From the NCBI RefSeq assembly GCF_033955345.1, contig NZ_CP138332.1, forward strand, positions 4,960,001 through 5,024,000: a DNA stretch of 64,000 nucleotides. Direction: 5' to 3'. Positions 1 through 8,890 of this stretch are shown here, one piece after another (positions within the stretch are counted from its first letter, which is position 1; every line of letters starts with the position of its first letter). The notes beneath the pieces are model-generated. The model saw only the letters and a list, made by a program, of their open reading frames with translations. It was not told the origin of the DNA and ran no database searches. This stretch comes from Sphingobacterium bambusae. Its GTDB lineage: Bacteria > Bacteroidota > Bacteroidia > Sphingobacteriales > Sphingobacteriaceae. The position numbers and the translations under genes are program-made.

Positions 1-481
1 TATGCAAGGGGATGCGCAGCGGACGATCGTCTTCCCAGTCAAATGCATTGTCTACCACCACGCATTTAGGGATAAATGCTGCGCTATCTACTTCGCTGAA
101 GCTGAGGTCTTCATCCGGATGACCAACTTCATAGCCAAACAAGGCATCATCCCACTGTAACGTACCGGCGATAGCTTTTGCATAGGGATCGATTAACAGC
201 TTGTGCGGATTGAAGCGGTGGCCTTGGGCTGGGTCGTATGGACCGTATACGCGAAATCCATACAGCTGTCCCGGTCCGATATCTGGAATGTAGACATGCC
301 AAACTTGGTGCGTGCGTTCTTTTATCCTGATCTTCAGCGATTCTGTAGGATCATTGGTATTATTGAATAGACATAGATCTACCCCTTCGGCATTTTCCGC
401 ATAGATCGAAAAGTTAACGCCTTTTCCATCATAGGTTGCGCCCAAAGGGTATGGCGAACCTGCAAATACTGTTGTGTTCAT
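1..481 (-). CDS. glgX: Glycogen debranching enzyme GlgX/TreX, N-terminal part
   Basis: The reading frame begins with ATG at 481 on the minus strand and runs off the left edge after 160 codons, so only the N-terminal part is present. The peptide (MNTTVFAGSPYPLGATYDGK, then VNFSIYAENAEGVDLCLF and GPGQLYGFRVYGPYDP) is the CBM48/isoamylase N-terminal domain of GH13 debranching enzymes of the GlgX/TreX type. These hydrolyse alpha-1,6 branches of glycogen or maltodextrin and usually work with TreY and TreZ to make trehalose. A TreY-MalQ fusion gene lies 1 kb away on the same strand, which supports the TreX role. The catalytic GH13 barrel is outside the window and cannot be checked. Confidence 0.9.
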   Translation of the reverse strand, partial: MNTTVFAGSPYPLGATYDGKGVNFSIYAENAEGVDLCLFNNTNDPTESLKIRIKERTHQVWHVYIPDIGPGQLYGFRVYGPYDPAQGHRFNPHKLLIDPYAKAIAGTLQWDDALFGYEVGHPDEDLSFSEVDSAAFIPKCVVVDNAFDWEDDRPLRIPLH

Positions 482-747
482 TGTTTTAATAATTTCTTTT
501 GTTAAGGTTGATAAAAACTGGGTAATGTACGCGTGCTAAATGTCCAGCGTGCTTTCCTTGTCAGAGGCGCTAGACCTAGTTTGGTAATATTCCATATATG
601 GCGGCCATTATATTCCTTTTTTTGTTCCTGTTATTGAACAATCATAGCTGTCGCTAAGTTTTAGAAATGGATTTTTTATTTTAATTAGATAGTCCGAACA
701 ACTTTTGATGGTAAAAAAGGTTATAGCTCAAAATAACAATTGAATTT

Positions 748-1431
748 ATGGCAGCAATAGAAAAATTGTTTATGATGGGCGTAGAGATTGGCTTTGTCGG
801 GGAGATCGTATGGCGTACGGTTATTATGTTTATCTTGATATTATTGATTTTGAGATTGTCAGGTCGGCGGGGCGTGCGTCAGTTAACGCTTTTTGAAGTT
901 GCTATTATTATCAGCTTGGGTTCAGCGGCGGGCGATCCGATGTTTCAGGAAGATGTTCCAGTACTTTACTCGGTGGTTGTATTTTCTTGTGTAATAGCTG
1001 TCTATAAGATGGTGACATGGGCAGCCTCACGTTTTCAATGGGTTGCCACAGCGATGGAAGGAAAGGCGATGACCATTGTTAAAGATGGCGTTTTTGATGT
1101 GCGAAATGAAAATAAACACGACTTCTCGAAGATGGAATTCTTCGCAGAGCTACGAAACTTAGCTGTCGAGCATCTCGGGCAAGTGCGTGAAGGCGTGTTG
1201 GAGGTGGATGGAACCATGAGCGTGCTATATTACAGTGACGAGGAAACAAAGTATGGCTTGCCGTTGTTTCCCTCGCATTATAAAGAAGTGGATGTTCAGC
1301 AAGAGCAAGGTCCATTTGCCTGTATGTACTGCGGTTTCATACGGACCATAGTTGAGCATAATACATTAACGTGTACGCACTGCCAACGTAGCAAATGGAC
1401 TATTGCTTTACATACAAAACGTATCGCCTAA
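748..1431 (+). CDS. DUF421 (YetF-type) membrane protein with C-terminal zinc ribbon
   Basis: A 227-residue protein. Two or three hydrophobic segments lie in the first ~95 residues, including VIMFILILLILRLSGRRG, a DUF421 hallmark. A soluble part follows with the family's LRNLAVEHLGQVREGVLEVDG-like block. The tail has C192-x2-C195 and C209-x2-C212, which look like a small zinc ribbon; this is an addition to the basic DUF421 architecture. The biochemical role of the family is unknown (the Bacillus members YetF and YdfS are membrane proteins expressed in spores or under stress). It lies alone on the plus strand between two minus-strand glucan genes and is probably not part of their pathway. The ATG at 748 is chosen; an in-frame ATG at 772 is possible. 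Confidence 0.8.
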   Translation: MAAIEKLFMMGVEIGFVGEIVWRTVIMFILILLILRLSGRRGVRQLTLFEVAIIISLGSAAGDPMFQEDVPVLYSVVVFSCVIAVYKMVTWAASRFQWVATAMEGKAMTIVKDGVFDVRNENKHDFSKMEFFAELRNLAVEHLGQVREGVLEVDGTMSVLYYSDEETKYGLPLFPSHYKEVDVQQEQGPFACMYCGFIRTIVEHNTLTCTHCQRSKWTIALHTKRIA

Positions 1432-1450
1432 TTTCGAGATTGAACATCTA

Positions 1451-4400
1451 TCACATCCTGTCGTAACCTTTTGCATAAGATTTCAGGCGTTCCTGTACAT
1501 GTTGGTTAAAGGCGGCGGGTAACATTCGCCATGTCCAATTTCCTGTCGTGCTTGACGGCGTGTTCATTCGATTCTTTTTACCAAGCGATAAGACATCCTG
1601 CATCGGTATGATTACTGTATCCGCTACGGAGGCATAGGCTGCTCGGATAAGAAGGTCTGCCACATTCTTGGCATACACGGTGGACGATAGATAAAATTGC
1701 ATGCGTCTGCGAGCATCGGAATCTAAATCTTCTTTGAACCAGCCCACGGTGGTATTGTTGTCGTGCGTGCCCGTGTATACCACAAAATTATTGCCGTAGT
1801 GATGCGGCACATGTGTAGAATGTGGCATGTCGTCGCCGAATGCAAATTGAAGGACTTTCATGCCCGCCAGTTTGTATTTGTCGCGTAGGTCATACACCGC
1901 TGCATCGATGTCTCCGAGGTCCTCGGCAATAAAGGGCATGTTGGGGAAGTTTGCTTGTATCTGTTTGAAAAGCGCTGGCCCAGGAGCTTCCACCCATTGT
2001 CCTTCTATAGCGTTATCGGCCGGCATCGGAATTTGCCAATAGGCCACGAAAGCGCGGAAATGATCCAAACGCACCAAATCGTATAAGGCCAAATTTTGCT
2101 TGATTCGTCGTAGCCACCAGCTGAAGTTTTCTTTCTTATGTTCAGCCCAATTGAATACGGGCATACCCCATTGTTGTCCTTGCGCATTAAAGTAGTCGGG
2201 AGGAACGCCCGCTATGAATTGAATCTGCCCGTCATTGTCCAATGAAAATAAATCGGGCTTTGCCCATACATCCGCGGCATCGTGTCCAACATAAATCGGG
2301 ATGTCTCCGACGAAAGAAACATGAAGGTGGTAACAATATTCTTTAAGTTCTTTCCATTGTTTAAAGAATATGTACTGTATCCATTGCTCAAATCGTATGT
2401 CTTCGATATGGTCTTTAGCGAAGGCTGCCAGCTGTGCGGAATCTCGATGTTTAAAAGCTGCCGGCCACATGTGCCAAGGCTGTTCGCCATGCTGCTTGCG
2501 CAAGGCCATGAATAGGCTGTAATCATGAAGCCAACTTGACTCTCTAGCGCAGAAGTCCACAAAGTCGGCATCTTGATCTAAAGGAGCTTGCTTAAATGCT
2601 TGATGAAGGTAGTGCATCTTAATGCGCACAACGTCATCGTATACGATACTATTCGATAGCGGAACATGAGCACTTTCCAATTCGCTAGCATCCAAGAGTC
2701 CGGCGCTAGCCAAACTTTCTAGACTGATCAATAATGGATTGCCGGCCATAGCACTTAACGTGCTATAGGGCGAGTAAAACTGCTCTTTGGAAAGTGGGCC
2801 GAGCGGCAATACCTGCCAGTACTGTTGCCCGGCATTGTATAGCGCATGGGCAAAGTCTCGCGCTGGTTTTCCCAAATCGCCGATACCGAAATCGGAAGGC
2901 AACGAGCTGATCGACATGAGGATTCCAGCTTGACGTTTGTTGGGTTGGCTTTCATATTGCACGATGGCTAGCGGAATGTCTGTAAATAGGTTGTTTACAT
3001 GCAACTCGTTGCCCTCGCCTTGGCGCGCCCGTAGGCAATCCGTCCAGCTTACTGTGTCTATTGTAGGTAGGATGACACGTGTGTCGCTCCAGTCAAAATC
3101 AGTTACCGTACATTTATGCAGTTTGTCTATGCGAGCTAGATGAAGCGGAAGAACAACGATTGTCCAGCTATCGCGGTGTTGCCGAGCAAACGCCAGTATA
3201 TGTGCTTGGTATTTGCCCGTAACCGTCAGTGGCAGGTAGCTAGCCTTCTCGGACAGGCTGTCTGCATGCTTACGGAGTATGGCCAGTTGTTGGGTTAACC
3301 ACAATTTTATTTTTCCATTGTTTCGCTCTTTCCATAGCGTCGACGCCTTTTCACTGGGTTGTATGCGGGAGATGTCTGTAAGATACTTGCTCCGTTGTGC
3401 GAAATCAACAGCGCGACGATTGTCTGGGTCAACGAAGCTAAAGTCCCAAAGTTCCGTACCTTGATAGGTGTCAGGTATGCCGGGCAAGGTAAACTTTAAC
3501 ATCACTTGACAGAGTGAATTGATTATCGCAAAATCATTTAACTGTGCATGTAGCTTGTGTAGTATTGTCTGAAAATCGTTTCCCTCCATTAGTAGAAAAC
3601 GGGCAAATGCTGCTGTCTTTTCCTCATACTGTTCATCAGGCTGCGCCCAGTCGGAATGCTCCTTGCCTTCACGCAGATATTTCGTTATGTAGGCCAGTAA
3701 ACGTTCTTCAAAATGCTCGTCTTGATCCAATATGGGGTGGGAGGCGAATATTGCTTGGAATATCGCATACTGGTCATTTGGATGTGGCAGTGCATGCTGG
3801 TACTGACTTTTAAGTTGTTTTTGCCACTTTTTGACCGTCTTAGCCCATAATGCCGGGCAGGCTGTCAATACTTGAAGGCGGGCGCGGGCGTCCTCACCAC
3901 GCTTGGTGTCGTGTGTCGCGGTGGTATTGAGCGCTTTTGGCCAAGCTCGTTGGCGATGGATCATAGCTGCATGGAAATCTTCGATAGCGATTCCAAAATT
4001 TGCGGGATGGTCACCCACCTCGTTTGTCCCGAGAAACCGATTGTAGGTGTACATCAAAGTGTCTTCTACACCTTTGGCCATTGCTGGTCCCGTAAATTGC
4101 ATACAGCGCGTAAAAAAGCGGCTAAAGCGCGCTGCATATGTGGCGTCATCTCCCAGTTGTGCACGTCTGCATGCTGCCCAAAACAGCTGCACCTCCGAAG
4201 GCGTATCTGGATTATTCTTCTTGAGCTTTTGGTATACGGCATCGATAATTTGGAAATCCGATTCGGAGCAGGGGAAAGATGCGGCATAGCTTCGGTATGT
4301 AGGGAATAGCACAAGGAAAGAACGGATGACCTTCGCTAAATTTCTAGCTTTCGGTGCCTGTTCGCCATCTGCTAATTGCAGTCGGATGAAAAGATGCGCG

Positions 4401-5554
4401 AGCTGATCCATTTCGCCCTGCATATGTTTTGTCAAAATCGCGGTCTTCTTATTGCGCTGTTGTCTTTTTAAGGATAGCTGCTTACCGACATATTTTTCGT
4501 AGATTTTTGTGAAGGCTTTTTCTCCGTTAGCATCAATAAGCACGTTATTTACAGCAGCAAGAAACTCATATCCGGTTGTGCCGGCAATAGGCCAGTTGTT
4601 TGGTAAGTCCTCGTTGTGCTCCAGAATCTTTTCGGCAACGATATAGGTATCTTCACCAACGAGGCTCCTTAAGTCCATTAAATATTGTGTCGGATTATAA
4701 ATGCCATCAATATGATCGATACGTAAGCCATCAATTATCTTTTGTTCAAGCAATTGACCAACAAATCGATGTACATCCTGAAAGACCTTTTCGTTGTTGA
4801 TCTGCAAACAAATGAGTCCATTTACGGTGAAAAAACGGCGAAAGTTAATGTTTGTGTCGGTTTCTTGCCAGTGGCAAAGGCGGTAATGTTGCTTTTTTAA
4901 AAGCTTGCGCAATTTGCTGTGCGAGGCATTGATTTTAGCCAGAAAATCGCCAAATCGTGCTGAAGTGTTGGGTTCTTCCGCATGCTGGGACGTAGCTTTC
5001 TTTTTGTTAAATTCAATTAATAGCTCCTTTACACTTAAAGCGGACAGTGGCCATTGTTGTTCAAAATATTGAAAATATAATTTGTTGTCATTAAGGGTGA
5101 TATTGATTTCATTATTCTCGATGACTTCATCTAAATCATTTCCTAAAACGGGTACCATCAACTGCTCTTGAGAGAACCATTCCTCACTGAGGCTACTATC
5201 GAAGTAATCGCGATAAGATGATGCTGGGCCGTGCTCCAGCAGATCCATCAACCATTTGTTTGCAGGATGGAAGGCCATATGGTTGGGCACGATATCCTGC
5301 AACCAACGCATCTGTTGCTCGCTCAGTTTTTGCTTAATACCAATGAGCTGCTCCAAGCTGCCTATCTCTGGGTTTATCGTATGCATGTCAACACCATCAT
5401 ATCCATGATTGCTACCCGCGACGGCTTGAAAGATAGGCGAGGCGTAGATGGTATCTATGCCTAGATCGGAAAGATAGGAAATGATGCTGTTTAACTGGTC
5501 GAATGTAAAGTCTTTATTTAGTTGGAGTCGGTACGTTGCTTTTGGCGCGTTCAT
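1451..5554 (-). CDS. treY-malQ: Bifunctional malto-oligosyltrehalose synthase / 4-alpha-glucanotransferase (TreY-MalQ fusion)
   Basis: One uninterrupted 1367-residue frame holds two complete enzymes. Residues 1 to about 870 are TreY (GH13): YRLQLNKDFTFDQL at the start, DGLRIDHIDG (nucleophile Asp), YIVAEKILEHNEDLP (acid/base Glu) and TATHDTKRGEDARAR (third Asp). TreY converts the reducing end of maltodextrin into a trehalosyl unit. Residues from about 874 to the end are MalQ/amylomaltase (GH77): ILMSISSLPSDFGIGDLG, LVRLDHFRAFVAYWQIP, PFIAEDLGDID and VVYTGTHDNNTTVGWF. MalQ transfers glucan segments and would supply or recycle maltodextrins of the right length. The ATG at 5554 directly precedes the TreY domain. 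No signal peptide is seen, so the enzyme is cytoplasmic. With glgX next door this is a glycogen-to-trehalose module; TreZ is not in the window. Confidence 0.95.
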   Translation of the reverse strand: MNAPKATYRLQLNKDFTFDQLNSIISYLSDLGIDTIYASPIFQAVAGSNHGYDGVDMHTINPEIGSLEQLIGIKQKLSEQQMRWLQDIVPNHMAFHPANKWLMDLLEHGPASSYRDYFDSSLSEEWFSQEQLMVPVLGNDLDEVIENNEINITLNDNKLYFQYFEQQWPLSALSVKELLIEFNKKKATSQHAEEPNTSARFGDFLAKINASHSKLRKLLKKQHYRLCHWQETDTNINFRRFFTVNGLICLQINNEKVFQDVHRFVGQLLEQKIIDGLRIDHIDGIYNPTQYLMDLRSLVGEDTYIVAEKILEHNEDLPNNWPIAGTTGYEFLAAVNNVLIDANGEKAFTKIYEKYVGKQLSLKRQQRNKKTAILTKHMQGEMDQLAHLFIRLQLADGEQAPKARNLAKVIRSFLVLFPTYRSYAASFPCSESDFQIIDAVYQKLKKNNPDTPSEVQLFWAACRRAQLGDDATYAARFSRFFTRCMQFTGPAMAKGVEDTLMYTYNRFLGTNEVGDHPANFGIAIEDFHAAMIHRQRAWPKALNTTATHDTKRGEDARARLQVLTACPALWAKTVKKWQKQLKSQYQHALPHPNDQYAIFQAIFASHPILDQDEHFEERLLAYITKYLREGKEHSDWAQPDEQYEEKTAAFARFLLMEGNDFQTILHKLHAQLNDFAIINSLCQVMLKFTLPGIPDTYQGTELWDFSFVDPDNRRAVDFAQRSKYLTDISRIQPSEKASTLWKERNNGKIKLWLTQQLAILRKHADSLSEKASYLPLTVTGKYQAHILAFARQHRDSWTIVVLPLHLARIDKLHKCTVTDFDWSDTRVILPTIDTVSWTDCLRARQGEGNELHVNNLFTDIPLAIVQYESQPNKRQAGILMSISSLPSDFGIGDLGKPARDFAHALYNAGQQYWQVLPLGPLSKEQFYSPYSTLSAMAGNPLLISLESLASAGLLDASELESAHVPLSNSIVYDDVVRIKMHYLHQAFKQAPLDQDADFVDFCARESSWLHDYSLFMALRKQHGEQPWHMWPAAFKHRDSAQLAAFAKDHIEDIRFEQWIQYIFFKQWKELKEYCYHLHVSFVGDIPIYVGHDAADVWAKPDLFSLDNDGQIQFIAGVPPDYFNAQGQQWGMPVFNWAEHKKENFSWWLRRIKQNLALYDLVRLDHFRAFVAYWQIPMPADNAIEGQWVEAPGPALFKQIQANFPNMPFIAEDLGDIDAAVYDLRDKYKLAGMKVLQFAFGDDMPHSTHVPHHYGNNFVVYTGTHDNNTTVGWFKEDLDSDARRRMQFYLSSTVYAKNVADLLIRAAYASVADTVIIPMQDVLSLGKKNRMNTPSSTTGNWTWRMLPAAFNQHVQERLKSYAKGYDRM

Positions 5555-5673
5555 ATGCTGTGATATAGCTGTGTTTTTTCTTGGAAAGAGAACAAATCTG
5601 CTTGCTGAAAGTTTTATCGATTTAAACCGGAATTTAACAAAACGTTTTCTCGGCGCAACTGTTCTAGGGGTAT

Positions 5674-6180
5674 ATGAAGTGGCAAACGAAACGGCAATAT
5701 TACGACAGTTACTATCGGGTATCCTACAATCTTCGTGATCTGGACTTTCCTATGGAAATCGACACCCTGCTTTGTAAAAATGAGGCCTTGCGCTTGAGAA
5801 ATCGGCAGATGTATTTCGATCACCTTGTTGCGATTGGCCACGCCAACCTACGCGAGGAGATGCTGCAGTTCGATATGGTATCCCAAAATTTGTTGCTGCT
5901 CGATCCGTTGGCTATGCAGCAGCTGGTGAAAGCATGTCATGTTAGCGTATTACAGTCTGATATCTGGATCGATGATGAAGATTGCATTTTCAAGCTAACC
6001 CACGTTGCTGAAGATCAGGTATTGTTCGCGTTGGACAAAACGTTGACAGCTATCGTGCAAGTCAATGTGTTGCCGCAGGAACTCATCGGTTACCGTGCGG
6101 TTTGGGTGGATATCAGCGAATTTCAGCATAGCCTCAGCACGGCGGATCTAGATCGATACCGTAGTCGCCTAGCGTCTTAG
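5674..6180 (+). CDS. Uncharacterised protein, paralogue of the gene at 17048
   Basis: A 168-residue soluble protein with no signal peptide or membrane segment and no domain that I recognise. It shares an aligned core with the 153-residue protein at 17048-17509: both begin MxW, then have RNxALRxxxRxxY-type sequence (here LLCKNEALRLRNRQMYF), an EEMxxFDxVxxNLxxL helix, a VxVLxxDxxxxxE block, and an ending VLPQELIGYRAVWVDIS against VMPEQLLSRPYVWIDMS. The conserved pattern suggests a real small family rather than chance. It is transcribed divergently from treY-malQ with a 119-bp gap and precedes a general-stress-type gene by 37 bp. Function unknown. Confidence 0.75.
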   Translation: MKWQTKRQYYDSYYRVSYNLRDLDFPMEIDTLLCKNEALRLRNRQMYFDHLVAIGHANLREEMLQFDMVSQNLLLLDPLAMQQLVKACHVSVLQSDIWIDDEDCIFKLTHVAEDQVLFALDKTLTAIVQVNVLPQELIGYRAVWVDISEFQHSLSTADLDRYRSRLAS

Positions 6181-6217
6181 CCCTACTTTTTAGAAATAAA
6201 TCATTGAACAACATATT

Positions 6218-6724
6218 ATGAGTACAGAGAATTTAGTGCAACAAGATGCTATAGCAAAGCTTAAAGAAATGATCGATGCCATGGATATCGGCATGTTGGG
6301 ATCTTATCCAGTGGAGACAGGTTATATGCACGCCGTGCCAATGAGTAGGCAAGAAGTGGATGACGAAGGTGCTATTTGGTTTCTATTTTCCAACGAGAGC
6401 GATTCGTATGCGCATTTTGAACAGCAGGATAAAGCTACGCTACTTTACAGCGATATTAATAAGTATAGTTTTTTAAGTATCAACGGGCATGCGGTGGTGA
6501 GCCGCGATAAAGAGCGCATCGAGAAATATTGGAATAAGATGATGGAAGGCTGGTTTGATAAAGGAAAAGATGATCCGCGCATCCGCGTCTTGAAGATCGT
6601 TCCGTCGGAAGCACATTATTGGGATAACAAATCCAATAAGTTGATCACCCTAATTAAAGTGGCTGCGGGTGCTTTAACAGGACAAAAGGCAGATACGGGG
6701 CGTCAAGGAGATCTTGATTTTTAA
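6218..6724 (+). CDS. Pyridoxamine 5'-phosphate oxidase-family general stress protein
   Basis: A 168-residue protein with the split-barrel flavin-binding fold of the general stress protein 26 (YdaG-like) family: MLGSYPVETGYMHAVPMSRQ, IWFLFSNESDSYAHFEQ, ATLLYSDINKYSFLSINGHA and the WNKMMEGWFDKGKDDPRIRV block. These proteins bind FMN or FAD and are induced by general stress; they are not true PdxH enzymes. It lies 37 bp after the 168-residue unknown gene and is followed by a strong intrinsic terminator at 6765-6801, so the two probably form one short operon. Confidence 0.88.
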   Translation: MSTENLVQQDAIAKLKEMIDAMDIGMLGSYPVETGYMHAVPMSRQEVDDEGAIWFLFSNESDSYAHFEQQDKATLLYSDINKYSFLSINGHAVVSRDKERIEKYWNKMMEGWFDKGKDDPRIRVLKIVPSEAHYWDNKSNKLITLIKVAAGALTGQKADTGRQGDLDF

Positions 6725-6764
6725 TAGCCTGCTTGGGCTCTTGCGAATCCATCAGATTTTTTAG

Positions 6765-6801
6765 CGGATCACATTACACAAGATAATGTGATCCGTTTTT
6801 T
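6765..6801 (+). terminator. Intrinsic terminator after the stress-protein gene
   Basis: A perfect 12-bp stem (CGGATCACATTA at 6765-6776 pairing with TAATGTGATCCG at 6784-6795) has a 7-nt loop and is followed at once by a run of T. It ends the 5674-6724 transcript. Confidence 0.9.
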
Positions 6802-7203
6802 ACTTTATACCAAAGCGTTCAGCTATGATCTATGGATAGTGGTTATCTGATGGATCTCCGTTTACCGTATTTCCCAAAGCCATGATTGCTCCCTATCCTT
6901 TACTCGTTTCTTTAGCCGTAGATTTTGACTAAAAAACTACGTAAAATATGCAAGTAGGTGTAAAAACACCTGTTCGTGCGGATGTTTTTACATCATTTGA
7001 ATATCAGATTATCGTACAAACTCCTGTTTTGTTTCATCCGGTGAAAATAGCGCCGGAAAACTAAAACTTCTTTGATTAATCAGCGTTTTTACCCTACACA
7101 TCGCAAGAAGACGATCGAAATTTTTAACATCTCTTTGGCGCCGTGTAGCGAATGCGATTTTCGCATGTTGATTTTTTTTGACGAAAAACATAACATTTAT
7201 ACG
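6802..7203. other. Gene-free stretch with two matched palindromes
   Basis: I see no coding frame with family character here. The stretch holds two short palindromes of the same design, GGTGT-N4-ACACC and GATGT-N4-ACATC, described separately at 6956-6994. The last ~120 bases are an A/T-rich leader to the nucleotidyltransferase pair. Confidence 0.6.
6956..6994. promoter_or_regulatory. Tandem palindromes, possible operator
   Basis: AGGTGT-AAAA-ACACCT (6956-6971) and GATGT-TTTT-ACATC (6981-6994) are two inverted repeats of nearly the same sequence, with centres 24 bp apart, on the same face of the helix to within about a quarter turn. Neither is followed by a clean T-run, so a protein-binding site is more likely than a terminator. 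They lie about 210 bp upstream of the start at 7204. The regulator is unknown. Confidence 0.35.
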
Positions 7204-7683
7204 ATGAAAATAGGTATCACTTTCTCCGCTTTCGACCTCCTCCATGCAGGACACATTAAAATGCTTGAAGATGCAAAAGATCAATGCGATTATCTAATAT
7301 GCGGTTTGCAAACCAATCCTACCTTGGATAGGCCAGAGAAAAATAAGCCGACACAAACGGTTTTTGAAAGATATATGCAGCTTCGAGGATGTAAACATGT
7401 CGATAAAATTATACCCTATGCAACGGAGCAAGATTTAGAAGATATCTTACGTTCCTACAAATTGCATGTACGCATTTTGGGGGACGAATATATCAACAAG
7501 AATTTTACGGGTAGGGGATATTGTGAAGAAAAAGGAATCGAGCTCTACTTCAACAGACGGGAAAACCGTTTTTCCAGTTCTTCGCTACGGCAGATCATAG
7601 CAACGAAGCAGGAGGTTGTCGATACAGCCATTGTCAATTTGAAGGAAAACTTGGACTTCTCGCCAAAGCGCGCAAATGCGTAG
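7204..7683 (+). CDS. Cytidylyltransferase-like nucleotidyltransferase, copy 1
   Basis: The ATG at 7204 begins MKIGITFSAFDLLHAGHIKM, the canonical start of the glycerol-3-phosphate cytidylyltransferase (TagD)/HIGH nucleotidyltransferase fold, so the open frame upstream of it is discarded. The 159-residue protein has the HxGH motif (HAGH) and a C-terminal RRENRFSSSSLRQI block in place of the usual RTxGISTT. That points to the fold but not to a defined substrate; the family joins CMP or AMP to phosphorylated alcohols. It is about 45% identical by eye to the gene that follows 31 bp downstream, so the two arose by tandem duplication. Confidence 0.85.
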   Translation: MKIGITFSAFDLLHAGHIKMLEDAKDQCDYLICGLQTNPTLDRPEKNKPTQTVFERYMQLRGCKHVDKIIPYATEQDLEDILRSYKLHVRILGDEYINKNFTGRGYCEEKGIELYFNRRENRFSSSSLRQIIATKQEVVDTAIVNLKENLDFSPKRANA

Positions 7684-7714
7684 TTGGTTTTTCGTTACCA
7701 TAATCAGATAATAA

Positions 7715-8182
7715 ATGAAGATAGGAATAACATTTGGCGTATTCGACCTACTGCACTTAGGACACTTGGTGATGCTTGAGGAGGCAAAGCGAAATTGTGA
7801 CTACCTGATCGTAGCGCTACAGGCTGATATGCCTGACGCAGCTAGCGGAAATATGGCCGCACAAACCATGGTAGAACGCTTTATCAAATTGGAAGGCTGT
7901 CAATTTGTGGATGAAATCGTGCCTTTTGAATCTGATAGCGACGTGATGGATATGTTGCAGTCTTTGGCGGTCGATATTCGTTTTGTTGGCGAGGAATATA
8001 AAGATTCCAATTTTTTGGGTAAGCAATACTGTATCGCAGAAGGCATTGCATTACATTACACCAAGCGTAGGCATCGTTTTTCGAGCGCGGCTCTTCGCAA
8101 TATCGTTACAGAAAAGGAGATGGCGAAAGCGAACACTGCTCAAGCGGTAGAAAAAGCGACATTGACCTTACAGCGATCTTAG
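7715..8182 (+). CDS. Cytidylyltransferase-like nucleotidyltransferase, copy 2
   Basis: A 155-residue tandem paralogue of the 7204 gene: MKIGITFGVFDLLHLGHLVM at the start, with HLGH as the nucleotide-binding motif and KRRHRFSSAALRNI as the C-terminal motif. The region between the motifs has diverged (QADMPDAASGNMAAQT against QTNPTLDRPEKNKPTQT), so the two may prefer different substrates or form a heterodimer. It shares an operon with copy 1 and is followed after 40 bp by a DUF2383 gene. Confidence 0.85.
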   Translation: MKIGITFGVFDLLHLGHLVMLEEAKRNCDYLIVALQADMPDAASGNMAAQTMVERFIKLEGCQFVDEIVPFESDSDVMDMLQSLAVDIRFVGEEYKDSNFLGKQYCIAEGIALHYTKRRHRFSSAALRNIVTEKEMAKANTAQAVEKATLTLQRS

Positions 8183-8222
8183 GATAAATAACAAGAAAAT
8201 ACAATTTTAATAATATATCAAT

Positions 8223-8675
8223 ATGGGAAGTATAGCAATTTTAAATGATTTGACAGAGATCAATAATGATCGTGTAGCAGGATTCGAAAAAGCTTTAGCA
8301 GATATCAACGATGAAAACGTTGACCTAAAAGCAATTTTTCAACGCTATAGTGAGCAGAGCCGTAAGTTCAGTCAAGAGCTAAGTGCGTTAGTGGCTAGTC
8401 ACGGTGGTGATATTGAAACGGGCAACAGCGTAGCAGGCACCTTGCATCGTGCATGGATCGACGTAAAGTCTTTGTTCGGTGGATCAGACCGCGTTAGCAT
8501 CTTAAATGAAGCAGAAAGAGGCGAGGACGCCATTAAAGCGGCTTATAAGACGGCCTTGGAGAAAGGTGAGTTAACCGGCGAAGCATTGTCGACGGTGAGC
8601 AAGCAAGCAACAGAAATCAACGAAGGACACGATGAAATCAAGGCCTTGCGTGATGCCGCTCGATTGGTCGATTAA
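8223..8675 (+). CDS. PA2169-family four-helix-bundle protein (DUF2383)
   Basis: A 150-residue, almost wholly helical protein: ILNDLTEINNDRVAGFEKAL, then GTLHRAWIDVKSLFGGSD and ILNEAERGEDAIKAAYKTAL match the DUF2383 / PA2169 ferritin-like family. Members are stress-induced helical bundles of unknown biochemical role. No signal peptide or membrane segment is seen. It is the last gene of the 7204-8675 run and is followed by a terminator at 8696-8727. Confidence 0.88.
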   Translation: MGSIAILNDLTEINNDRVAGFEKALADINDENVDLKAIFQRYSEQSRKFSQELSALVASHGGDIETGNSVAGTLHRAWIDVKSLFGGSDRVSILNEAERGEDAIKAAYKTALEKGELTGEALSTVSKQATEINEGHDEIKALRDAARLVD

Positions 8676-8695
8676 TTTGTTAATAACGTAACTTG

Positions 8696-8727
8696 AAAAA
8701 AGCCATGCTTCCGAGCGTGGCTTTTTT
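8696..8727 (+). terminator. Intrinsic terminator after DUF2383 gene
   Basis: AAAAAGCCATGC and GCGTGGCTTTTTT form a 7-bp GC-rich stem (one G-T pair), extended by A-T pairs, with a 6-nt loop and a run of six T. Confidence 0.85.
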
Positions 8728-8778
8728 ATTTGGCGAATTTTTATGCTTTTGCCCAATACTACAAATGCGAAATAAAAG

Positions 8779-8810
8779 TTGTCTTCAATAGAACTTGTTG
8801 GTTACATTTG
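8779..8810 (+). promoter_or_regulatory. Bacteroidota-type promoter for the GH92 gene
   Basis: TACATTTG at 8803-8810 matches the -7 consensus TAnnTTTG. GTTG ending at 8781 is a partial -33 element with 21 bp spacing. The implied transcript would start near 8817 and leave a leader of about 75 nt before the ATG at 8891. Confidence 0.5.
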
Positions 8811-8890
8811 CATTCAAGAACCGTATTTGATTGTTCGCTCAAACGCTTTAGCTGTTTTGAGTGACATCTTTCACAGTGTATCCATAACAT

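Noticed and set aside
3872..4309. A 145-codon plus-strand frame inside treY-malQ
   Set aside because: It lies wholly within the coding region of the fusion on the other strand, shows no domain, and is a shadow of its biased codon use.
7072..7203. Extended start of the first nucleotidyltransferase
   Set aside because: The added residues do not resemble the family, and the MKIGITF start at 7204 matches the tandem paralogue.
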